From assembly GCA_964408025.1 (NCBI GenBank), contig CAYOXX010000003.1, forward strand, positions 1 to 64,000: a stretch of 64,000 bases of DNA, in the 5' to 3' direction. Each line of letters starts with the position of its first letter. The first letter of the stretch is position 1. The notes beneath the pieces are model-generated. The model was given only the letters and a program-made list of their open reading frames with translations, was not told the DNA's origin and ran no database searches. Shown here piece after piece: positions 18,126 to 26,111 of the stretch. The stretch is from CAYOXX01 sp964408025. Its GTDB lineage: Bacteria > Acidobacteriota > DATKUA01. The position numbers and the translations under genes were made by a program.

Positions 18126-19184
18126 GTGAACGGTCCCGAGGTAACCATCGGCAATCGCGCTGTCGGCCCCGGCCACCCGGTTTACGTCGTCGCCGAGCTC
18201 TCGGCCAACCACAGCCACGATTTCGATCTCGCGGTCAGGATCATCGAAGCGGCCAGTGAGGCCGGAGCGGATGCTGTAAAGCTGCAAACTTACACTCCCG
18301 ACACGATAACCATACCCTGCGACAACGACTACTTCCGGATCGGCAAAGGGACCATCTGGGAGGGCCGAACTCTCTACGATCTCTACGAAGAGGCGCAGAT
18401 GCCGTGGGAGTGGCAACCGAAACTTAAAAAAGTAGCAGAGGACGTCGGCATCGATCTGTTCTCGACGGCGTTCGACGCCACGTCCGTCGACTTCCTGGAG
18501 AAGATGGGGGTCCCGGTCCACAAGGTGGCCTCCTTCGAGATCGTCGACATACCCCTGATCGAGAAGATCGCCGGAACCGGCAAGCCGATGATTCTCTCCA
18601 CCGGGATGGCCTCGCTGGAGGAGATCGGCGAGGCCGTCGAGGCGGCAAGGAGTGCCGGAGCGGAGCAGATAGTCCTGCTCAAGTGCACCAGCGCCTACCC
18701 CGCGCCGCCGGAGGAGATGAACCTGCTCACGATCCCTCGCCTGGCCGAAACCTTTTCGCTCCCGGTCGGCCTGTCGGACCACACGCTGGGCACCTCGGTG
18801 CCGGTGGCCGCCGTCGCGCTCGGGGCCTGCCTGGTCGAGAAGCACTTCACGCTCTCGCGCTCGAGGCCGAGCCCCGACAGCGCCTTCTCGCTGGAGCCGG
18901 GCGAGTTGCGGGAGATGATCGATAACATCCGGAACGTCGAAAAGGCGAGAGGGAAGGTTCGCCTCGGCGCCGACGAGCACGAGAAGGCGAGCCTGGTCTT
19001 CAGGCGCTCGCTATTCGCAGTTGAGGACATCAAGAAGGGCGAGCTGCTCAGCGAGCGCAACGTCAGGTCGATCCGCCCCGGCTACGGCTTGCCGCCCAAG
19101 CACTACAGAGAAATCCTCGGCCGCAAGGCGGCCACCGACATCGCCCGCGGCACGCCGCTGGACTGGCCGCTGATCGAGGATTGA
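18126..19184 (+). CDS. pseI: Pseudaminic acid synthase (NeuB family)
   Basis: Condenses the free 2,4-diacylamino-trideoxy hexose with phosphoenolpyruvate to give pseudaminic acid. The 352-residue protein has the NeuB TIM barrel (VVAELSANHSHDFDLAVRII, ADAVKLQTYTPDT, LKCTSAYPAPPEEMNL, GLSDHTLG, EKHFTLSR) and a C-terminal antifreeze-like SAF domain (SLFAVEDIKKGELLSERNVRSIRPG). GTG at 18126 is chosen because GGGAGGAG lies a few bases upstream and the length then matches the family; an in-frame GTG at 18072 would add an Arg/Lys-rich tail unlike PseI. PseI rather than legionaminic synthase is favoured by pseB, pseC and pseG in the window. Confidence 0.9.
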   Translation: MNGPEVTIGNRAVGPGHPVYVVAELSANHSHDFDLAVRIIEAASEAGADAVKLQTYTPDTITIPCDNDYFRIGKGTIWEGRTLYDLYEEAQMPWEWQPKLKKVAEDVGIDLFSTAFDATSVDFLEKMGVPVHKVASFEIVDIPLIEKIAGTGKPMILSTGMASLEEIGEAVEAARSAGAEQIVLLKCTSAYPAPPEEMNLLTIPRLAETFSLPVGLSDHTLGTSVPVAAVALGACLVEKHFTLSRSRPSPDSAFSLEPGELREMIDNIRNVEKARGKVRLGADEHEKASLVFRRSLFAVEDIKKGELLSERNVRSIRPGYGLPPKHYREILGRKAATDIARGTPLDWPLIED

Positions 19185-19253
19185 TAAAGGATTCCAATAT
19201 TGCTGGAGGATGTTCCTTTGATGTCGCCGGCGGAAACGTAAGGGAGACGATGC

Positions 19254-20012
19254 ATGGAAGACCAGGCGTCGGGTGACATCTACGCCACCCCGAAGGTCGT
19301 GACCGATTTGGAAGACTGCACCTTCTATCACACGATGGATTTGCCGGGATTCGGCACCGTCGAGGGGACTTGGGATCTACGTCAAGCTCCCGAGGAGTAC
19401 CTGGGAGGTGTAGATGTCGGGAACAAAAAAGTCTTGGACATCGGCAAGGCCAGCGGCTTCCTTACCTTCTACATGGAGAGCAGGGGCGCGGAGATGGTGG
19501 CCTTCGATCTGAATGAAGAATTCGGCTACGACATCGCCCCCGGCAGGTTCATGGACGAGGAGGTCAGAGAGTTCAAGGAAAGGGTGAGAAAATTCAACAA
19601 CTCCTTCTGGCTGGCGCACCGGGTTCTCAATTCCAAGGCTAAGCTAGTATATGGAAGTGTGTATGATATCCCCCACGGCATCGGTGAATTCGATATCTCT
19701 CTTTTCGGATCTGTTCTGCTGCATCTGCGCGATCCGTTTCTGGCGCTCTGGAAGGGTTCCGAGGTCACCCGGGGTACTATCATTGTGACCGATGTACTGT
19801 ACTCCAGCATGCAGGAATTTACCGATCGTCCGATAATGCAGTTCCATCCGAATATCGGGTGCAAGGGTAATTTCTGGTGGGAACTCTCACCGGAGATTGT
19901 AGTTAGATTCTTGCGCGTCCTCGGATTTCCAAGGGCGCAAGTGAGTTATCACCACCAGAAATTACGCGGAGAAGACCGGGCACTGTTCACGGTGGTCGCG
20001 TCCGCGGCCTGA
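19254..20012 (+). CDS. SAM-dependent methyltransferase
   Basis: A 252-residue class I methyltransferase. Motif I is KVLDIGKASGFLTFYM (residues about 59-74), followed by the acidic ribose-binding VAFDLN, with GEFDISLFGSVLLHLRDPF as motif IV/V. The substrate region YHTMDLPGFGTVEGTWDLR resembles DUF1698/CmoB-like enzymes. It is the last gene of the pse operon, so it may methylate the nonulosonic acid or glycan, but this is inference. GGGAG stands seven bases before the ATG. Confidence 0.78.
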   Translation: MEDQASGDIYATPKVVTDLEDCTFYHTMDLPGFGTVEGTWDLRQAPEEYLGGVDVGNKKVLDIGKASGFLTFYMESRGAEMVAFDLNEEFGYDIAPGRFMDEEVREFKERVRKFNNSFWLAHRVLNSKAKLVYGSVYDIPHGIGEFDISLFGSVLLHLRDPFLALWKGSEVTRGTIIVTDVLYSSMQEFTDRPIMQFHPNIGCKGNFWWELSPEIVVRFLRVLGFPRAQVSYHHQKLRGEDRALFTVVASAA

Positions 20013-20048
20013 TAAAAGACCTGCAAAAGACAAGCGGCTAAGGCCACA

Positions 20049-20951
20049 TCAGTTATCAATAAAATATCCGGCGGTTTGCAACTCGGATAGCATGTCAAGC
20101 TGAGTAACGGCACCACGCCAGCGCGGATCGTCCGGGAGATAGCAACCGCCGGGCTGCCGGATGCCGGACTTAGCCCAACCGACCAAGTGCGGTGGCAGGC
20201 GCCTCCCAAGGAATTCGTATATCGAACGAAGCGTATGCTCCGGTTCAGAAATCAAGTCCTCATGACGCAAGAGAAAATAATCTTCGCCAAACGACGCAGT
20301 TCCTGACCTATAGGTTTGTTGGAACGTATACTTCCAAAGCAGCAGAATGCGGAGGAAATCCGCGCATCCTGTCAGATGTTGATATGCCGGCGTCTCGAGC
20401 AGACGTTCGGAGAAAGCGTAGCTGGACCAATGCGAGGCTTGCGATACCCTCTCAAAGTAGGTTTCCGAGTTTGGGAACTGATTTTTCCTGTTTTGCCTCT
20501 CTCCGAAAAGGTACGAGGTGACCACAGACCGCGGATCGCGAACAATATGGATGAATTTGGCGGTGGGATCGATCTTACGGAGTTCACCTACCTTGCAGTA
20601 CATGCGCGTGAACTTGATCAGAGTGCTATCGGACTGCTCAACGATGTACTTGATGTAGGCCCGGCAGTAGTCCGGTAACTCTCTCTCGAACTCCAGTTCC
20701 GCCTTTCGAGGCGCGCCGTAATTAAGAAGTACGGCATTATCCAGGGAGGGGTAACTGCCCAAAAATGCGGCTTGGAGTTTTCTGATCTTCTCGTAGAAAT
20801 CTAGCTTGTGGACCCCGCTGCCGCCTCCGTAAATCTTTTTATCGCTAGGTCCGAGCGGTTCGTAATAGCAGTCAAAATCCTCATCCTCCATGAGTACATC
20901 AAAGACGATGGTCGTGCCGGAACGGCGCATCCCCTGCATAAAAACATTCAT
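20049..20951 (-). CDS. Sulfotransferase family protein
   Basis: A 300-residue PAPS-dependent sulfotransferase-like protein. The N-terminal 5'-phosphosulfate loop is MQGMRRSGTTIVFDVLM, and the 3'-phosphate site is FIHIVRDPRSVVTSYLF. DYFLLRHEDLISEPEHTLRSIYEFLG is typical of the family C-terminus. It is the terminal gene of the long minus-strand unit, 22 bases after the GT4 gene, and is tail-to-tail with the methyltransferase. Probable substrate: a surface glycan. AAAGG precedes the ATG. Confidence 0.82.
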   Translation of the reverse strand: MNVFMQGMRRSGTTIVFDVLMEDEDFDCYYEPLGPSDKKIYGGGSGVHKLDFYEKIRKLQAAFLGSYPSLDNAVLLNYGAPRKAELEFERELPDYCRAYIKYIVEQSDSTLIKFTRMYCKVGELRKIDPTAKFIHIVRDPRSVVTSYLFGERQNRKNQFPNSETYFERVSQASHWSSYAFSERLLETPAYQHLTGCADFLRILLLWKYTFQQTYRSGTASFGEDYFLLRHEDLISEPEHTLRSIYEFLGRRLPPHLVGWAKSGIRQPGGCYLPDDPRWRGAVTQLDMLSELQTAGYFIDN

Positions 20952-20973
20952 GTATAACCTTTCGATTCTTCAG

Positions 20974-22062
20974 TCAGAAGTACAGCAGTTCGCTGAACTG
21001 TTCGATTGTCCTATCCCATGAGTACTCGCTTTGCAGTTCGATAGTATTGTTGGCCAGCTCAGCGAGCAATTCTGGGTTAGCCATTTGCTCGATGGCGCTG
21101 CTTAGTGCGGCCACGTCAGGCTCATACGCGGGGATTCCGGACAACGTTCGATTCGGGTGATCCGGAACCATCATATGCGATTGCACCAGCAGCCCGTTGA
21201 CGTGGTCCCTAACGTGCTCATTCATGGGGGGATTGTCGTTGGTGATCAACGGCATGCCGAGGGCGATCGACTCGTACAGGTGCAGTCCCATCCCCTCCCA
21301 ACGGCTCGGCGCGACGCAGGCGTGGCAGGAGGCAAATAAATTGAAATATTCCTCTGTCGGCGCGTCACCGTTGATGACGGTAATCCTCGGGTCCAATTCA
21401 CTTAAATCTCCGAGAACCTCGCTGATGTTTTTATCTGTCTGGGACTTAACGATCAGCCGGATGTGGGGGCGGGCGGCCTTGCTGAAGGCCTCAATCACAG
21501 CCATGTATGGCTTGCGCCTGTCGAAGTAACCTGCCGGGTAGAAGAAGTATATCCCATCCTTCTTCTTCTCCGCCTTGACCTTTAGCAGTTCCGAATGGCA
21601 CCCCCACGAGACCTTAACGGTTTCCATCCCCAGGCTTTTGTATCTAGGCAACTCGCAATTGTTAAACGAGTAGATGACGTCATAAGCCCTCTTGGCATCT
21701 TCCACGTCCTTTTGGGCAAACCTTTCCCACATAAACGTGCCGATTGTCTTGACACCCATAGCTCGCAATTCGGCGATCACGTCGAACTGGTAGTTCTGAA
21801 AAAAGAAGGCCGCCTCGATGTCGTTGTCCTCTGACCAGGAAACGTATTCTTCTCTGGCCATGTCATACGTGGAACCCTCGGTCACATCGGGTTGTATCCA
21901 GATGTCAGACCTGTCGATGTGAGCGGGGCGTTCAAACTGGTCCGGTGTCGGGCGGGCCAGAATGAACGTCTGGTGACCCAAGCTATCAAAGATCCCTCTA
22001 AGATAACGTCCGACTGTCCCCTGGCCGCGGTTATGCCAGAACGTGACAATTCCCACTCTCAT
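20974..22062 (-). CDS. GT4 family glycosyltransferase
   Basis: A protein of 362 residues with the GT-B fold. The N-terminus is MRVGIVTFWHNRGQGTVGRYL, the donor-site segment is FYPAGYFDRRKPYMAVIEAF, and the EX7E motif is EGMGLHLYESIALGMPLI. The ATG at 22062 is preferred over an upstream in-frame start because AGAGGAAAAA precedes it and the family pattern starts there. It probably adds a sugar to the glycan handled by the neighbouring genes. The sulfotransferase gene follows closely. Confidence 0.87.
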   Translation of the reverse strand: MRVGIVTFWHNRGQGTVGRYLRGIFDSLGHQTFILARPTPDQFERPAHIDRSDIWIQPDVTEGSTYDMAREEYVSWSEDNDIEAAFFFQNYQFDVIAELRAMGVKTIGTFMWERFAQKDVEDAKRAYDVIYSFNNCELPRYKSLGMETVKVSWGCHSELLKVKAEKKKDGIYFFYPAGYFDRRKPYMAVIEAFSKAARPHIRLIVKSQTDKNISEVLGDLSELDPRITVINGDAPTEEYFNLFASCHACVAPSRWEGMGLHLYESIALGMPLITNDNPPMNEHVRDHVNGLLVQSHMMVPDHPNRTLSGIPAYEPDVAALSSAIEQMANPELLAELANNTIELQSEYSWDRTIEQFSELLYF

Positions 22063-22211
22063 TTTTTCCTCTTTCGATTCCAAGCCGCAGGAGAATCCGC
22101 ACACCGAAAATCAACACCTTCTTGGTTTAGGATCCTGGAGACGAATGCTCAGGAAGGCCCAGCACAAAGTCTCGAGTACTGTTCCCAGCATCACCCCCGT
22201 TTCACATGCGA

Positions 22212-25200
22212 TCAGGTCCCCGCCAGCTCCCGGTTTATATTGATCAAACGGTCGTTCCCGCTGATCTGATCGCGTAGCGTTTCGATTGCAGCGACGGCCT
22301 CGCCGCGGTCTCCGGCCCCCAGAGCCGCCTCGGCGTACGCCAGGTCGGTATCCTCCAGCCCGAGATAACCCCGTACAGGTTCGAGCGCCTCAACCGCATC
22401 GGCATACCTTTGCGCGAGCAGATAGAGTTCGCCTCTCGCCAAAGCGCAGAAAACGTAGTTCCACGCTGGGCCGCGGCGCGCTTCGGGAAGCGAATCGGCG
22501 GCCGCGCCCGGGGCGTCTACGGCACTACTCATGGCCTTGAGAATCCCTGGTGAAGGGAGAGCCGCATAACGCTCCTCGAAGGCCCCGACGAACACATCGT
22601 CAGCCGGGTTGGGAGGTGTGTCTTGAAAACTCTTTCCGTAGCGCAGAGCGGCCAACGGCGCATAGAGGTTCCAGGGCTCTCGCCACAGAGCCGAGCGGAG
22701 CAGCTCGCGCCCATTCTCGATTCGCCCCTGCTCGAGGAGTATTACCCCGTTGAGAAGATCAAAGACTACATGCCGTTGTCCGATGGCATTCGACTGCCGG
22801 ATAATTCCTTCCGCCTCGTCCAGGCGGCCTTGCCTGAGCCTGATCAGGGCTCTGACCACGGCGGATTGGATGTTTCCCGTCTGCTGCAACTCGACTTCTA
22901 TCAATGCTTTGAAGGAATCTTCCAACCGGAACTTCCACAACAACATCTCACCGATGAGGTTTTCTCTAGGCATGGCGGCTGGAGATGAATCCGTAATAGA
23001 TCCAAGTACAGTCTCGGCTCTTTTAAAGTCCCTCTCCCACAATGCCGTTCTCGCTAGAAACACCGCTTCCAGATCCGGATCCCGTCCGAGTTCGACGGAC
23101 AGCCTACCCGCATCGCAGGCCGCCTGCAGGTCGCCTCTGTACCAGTGAACAAACTTTTTCAAAGTCATCGATTCAATAGAAGGGCCGAACTTCCGATCGT
23201 GTTCCTCGGCAATCTCGTAGGCCTCGTCGTAGCGCCCGGTCAGGAACAGGCAGCGCGACCGCATCAGCAGCCAGTCGGCCTGGTGCGGATTTCTTCGGAT
23301 GAGAGGAACCAGTAATTCCGCCGCGTCGGGCGCGCAGCCGTTGTCCCGCATCATTGCCAGGGTGTGGCGCATCTCCCCGTCATCGTCGTCGCGCAGAGTG
23401 TGCCAGTGCTCCAGCAGGTGATGGCGGATCGCCTTCAGGTCCTGCCAATTCCGGGGATCGAGAATCAGCGCCCTCTCGCGTCCGCTGAGGTCGAATCCGC
23501 CGCAGATCTTCCACCATATCCTTTCCGCTTCCTCCGTTTCGCCGTCGCCGTTCAACGAGCGCCTGAGCAGCACTCCATAGGTTGGCGAACGCCGCTGGGC
23601 CAGCGCCTCGCGCAGGAAGGGGATCGCCTCACGGTGGCACGATATTCTGGCCAGCCGCATGCCGATTTCCGAAGGAACCGTTCCGGGGTCGGGGGCGATT
23701 TTCCGGGCCTTGGCTTCAAGTTCCTTGGCCTTCCCTGCGCGTCCGGCAGCCAGCACGTAGGCGGCAAATAGACAGAAGAGCCGCACCCGCTGCTTGGTCC
23801 ATTCCGGATTATTTTCAAAAGGAAGATCTGCAAGAATTGTCAGCTCGAGGTACCGTTCGGGCTCGACCAGGGCCCAGAGCCTGGCTACGACGTCAACCAC
23901 TCTTGCCGGATAGTCTCGGCAGAGCGAAAGCAGCTTGCCGGAGAACGATTCTGCCGACAAGCGCCCTTCGGAGAAGCCCACGATCTCCTCTCGCATCCCG
24001 CTGATCAGCTCGGCCGGCGGCGGCGCGGACTCCGCCTCTTCCTCTGCCGACTCCGGCAGTTGTTCGGCTTTGTCCGGAAAGCCGATGCGAGCAAGAAGTT
24101 CGGCAGCCATCTCCGGTGTCTTGACCCAGAGGACGGGTAGCAGCAATCCGTGTTCCTCCACCAGCTTCTCGACGAAGTCCAGATACTTCCAGGAGAGCTT
24201 CAGATAGTGAATGAAGTTATCCTGAGCTGAAGACTTTCCGGCAAGATAGACCTCCCTGGCGCCGGCCATCTCGACGACCAGGTCGGCATACTCTTCAACC
24301 GCTCCGCGCTGAGCCTCGTCGAGAGTTTCGTCTTCGGGATCATGATGCCTGGGCGACACTTCAAGGTGGGAGTAGGCAATCAGATTCCTAATACCGACCG
24401 GAAAGTCGGCCCTGCGCCTCAGCAGATCGGGAAGTCCGCTTTCGGGTACCAGGAGTGCCGGCTCGGCGTGTGCCAGCAGTTTATCCAGCATCGCGGAGCA
24501 CTGGTCCAGCACCTGAGAGGCGATGGTATATAGAGAGCCGAATTCAACAAGTTCAGCGGAATCGCCCGCCGACAGTGACGTGGCTAGTCTTCCCGTTACT
24601 TCAACGACCCTGCGGAGCGATCGCCTGCGGGATCTCGCGGCAGCGGCGGCGGTATCGAGAAGTGTCGGGCCTACCCTGTTAACCAAATCCGCATACCTCT
24701 TCCCGTCCGGCCGTGTCGAACCATCGCGCGATGAGTAATCCCCAATAATCACCGTATAGAGCCAGAACCAGGAACGCCGGAGCGAGTCGTAGAGACCTCT
24801 TACGAGGTCTCCGGCGGCCCGGTCGAGGTAGCGTGTCGAGACCAGCGACGAGATTCCGGGAAGGAACTCGTGATGAGGCAGCGACGGCTTGGGCGGGGCG
24901 ACCGGTTTCAAGCCGGATTTGAAGACCCCGTCGAGGTTTCTTTCTGCATACGCTACTGCCTCGACGATATTAGACAGGGCGTAGTCGCAGATAGATTGTG
25001 ACGAGCCTTTGTCCCAGCGGCTGATTCCGCTAAGCCGCAGAAGCGTCTTGGCCAATTCCTCGTCTGCAGGGTGCTTCTTGAACAGAGATACAGCCAGCTT
25101 CAGCGCCCTTGCCGGATCTCCGAGCGCGGCTATCTTTTTTAATTCGGTTTTCCGCGAGGAGAAGGCGACACGTTTTTTCGGTATGCCCCGGGCTATTTCA

Positions 25201-26108
25201 CGGATGTTCTCTTGCTTCCAGTGCAGGAGCCTGTTGCCCTGCAATGCTGCAATCTCGTCGCCGGTACCCAAGCTGCACCCGCAGAACGGCTCCGCCCCGT
25301 AAACCAACTTTGTCCTGTTGCCGTCTAGGTCCAGATAATTTAGGTCTCTCGTCACCTCATCGAGATAGACGGCCGAGCTGCCAAATGCTGCCAGACCCCT
25401 GAGGCAGACGCCGGGTCCCGTTCTCACCTCAAAGACCTTTTGAGAAAGCGATCCGTAGGCAGTAACAGATTTGTTATCGGCAACCCAAAGCAATCCGCCG
25501 TTCAGGCTAATCTGGTTCGGGAAGGAGAGCTCGAACTGCCTTGTCAGCCCTCTTCCGGTGGCGGGTAAGGGATTCAGATAATCGCGCAGGCTTCTGGTGT
25601 TTCCAACCTCGGAGCCGCGGCCTCCCCACTGCTCGATCAAGTTACCTGTCCGGTCGAGAACCAGCAGGCAATGGTTACGCCTGTTGGCCAGAAGTATGTT
25701 GCCTTGCGGTTGGATCTCCAGGTCGACGGGTTCGTGCAACTCGGTTAGAGCTTCAACTCTGGAGACAACTTTACCTGAGTCCTTATCCAGTACCAGGATA
25801 CGGTGATTTAGCGGATCGCAAACCCAGAGCGAATTGACGGTCGCCGCGAGACCGCGAGGATAAAAACTGCTTGCCCCCGACTCGTCCTGCCCGCCGGCCG
25901 TCCATTTCAAATTCCCTCCTGTATAGAAACAGAGAACGCGGTGATTGAACTCGTCGCTGATCGTGATGCTTTCGGAAGTGAACAGAATCGTATGGGCTTC
26001 GAGTGGCGAGTCGCCGTCGAGGCCGGCCAGAGTCGTCACCCTGTCCGGTTCGGGCAGCTCCGCCGCCGCGAAGCCGGTTTCAGCATCCCTGAACTTGACG
26101 CTATTCAT
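22212..26108 (-). CDS. Large NHL-propeller and helical-repeat (TPR) protein
   Basis: A 1298-residue protein without a signal peptide. Residues about 20-300 hold NHL-type repeats that should form a beta-propeller (DEFNHRVLCFYTGGNLKW, DPLNHRILVLDKDSG, NRRNHCLLVLDRTGNLIEQW). The rest is alpha-helical with tetratricopeptide-like units, clearest from about residue 800 on (NPHQADWLLMRSRCLFLTGR, RGDLQAACDAGRLSVELGR, LLAQRYADAVEALEPV). No catalytic motif was found. It starts three bases after the stop of the GT/TPR gene. A scaffold role in glycan assembly or export is a guess. Confidence 0.7.
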   Translation of the reverse strand: MNSVKFRDAETGFAAAELPEPDRVTTLAGLDGDSPLEAHTILFTSESITISDEFNHRVLCFYTGGNLKWTAGGQDESGASSFYPRGLAATVNSLWVCDPLNHRILVLDKDSGKVVSRVEALTELHEPVDLEIQPQGNILLANRRNHCLLVLDRTGNLIEQWGGRGSEVGNTRSLRDYLNPLPATGRGLTRQFELSFPNQISLNGGLLWVADNKSVTAYGSLSQKVFEVRTGPGVCLRGLAAFGSSAVYLDEVTRDLNYLDLDGNRTKLVYGAEPFCGCSLGTGDEIAALQGNRLLHWKQENIREIARGIPKKRVAFSSRKTELKKIAALGDPARALKLAVSLFKKHPADEELAKTLLRLSGISRWDKGSSQSICDYALSNIVEAVAYAERNLDGVFKSGLKPVAPPKPSLPHHEFLPGISSLVSTRYLDRAAGDLVRGLYDSLRRSWFWLYTVIIGDYSSRDGSTRPDGKRYADLVNRVGPTLLDTAAAAARSRRRSLRRVVEVTGRLATSLSAGDSAELVEFGSLYTIASQVLDQCSAMLDKLLAHAEPALLVPESGLPDLLRRRADFPVGIRNLIAYSHLEVSPRHHDPEDETLDEAQRGAVEEYADLVVEMAGAREVYLAGKSSAQDNFIHYLKLSWKYLDFVEKLVEEHGLLLPVLWVKTPEMAAELLARIGFPDKAEQLPESAEEEAESAPPPAELISGMREEIVGFSEGRLSAESFSGKLLSLCRDYPARVVDVVARLWALVEPERYLELTILADLPFENNPEWTKQRVRLFCLFAAYVLAAGRAGKAKELEAKARKIAPDPGTVPSEIGMRLARISCHREAIPFLREALAQRRSPTYGVLLRRSLNGDGETEEAERIWWKICGGFDLSGRERALILDPRNWQDLKAIRHHLLEHWHTLRDDDDGEMRHTLAMMRDNGCAPDAAELLVPLIRRNPHQADWLLMRSRCLFLTGRYDEAYEIAEEHDRKFGPSIESMTLKKFVHWYRGDLQAACDAGRLSVELGRDPDLEAVFLARTALWERDFKRAETVLGSITDSSPAAMPRENLIGEMLLWKFRLEDSFKALIEVELQQTGNIQSAVVRALIRLRQGRLDEAEGIIRQSNAIGQRHVVFDLLNGVILLEQGRIENGRELLRSALWREPWNLYAPLAALRYGKSFQDTPPNPADDVFVGAFEERYAALPSPGILKAMSSAVDAPGAAADSLPEARRGPAWNYVFCALARGELYLLAQRYADAVEALEPVRGYLGLEDTDLAYAEAALGAGDRGEAVAAIETLRDQISGNDRLININRELAGT

Positions 26109-26111
26109 CTA

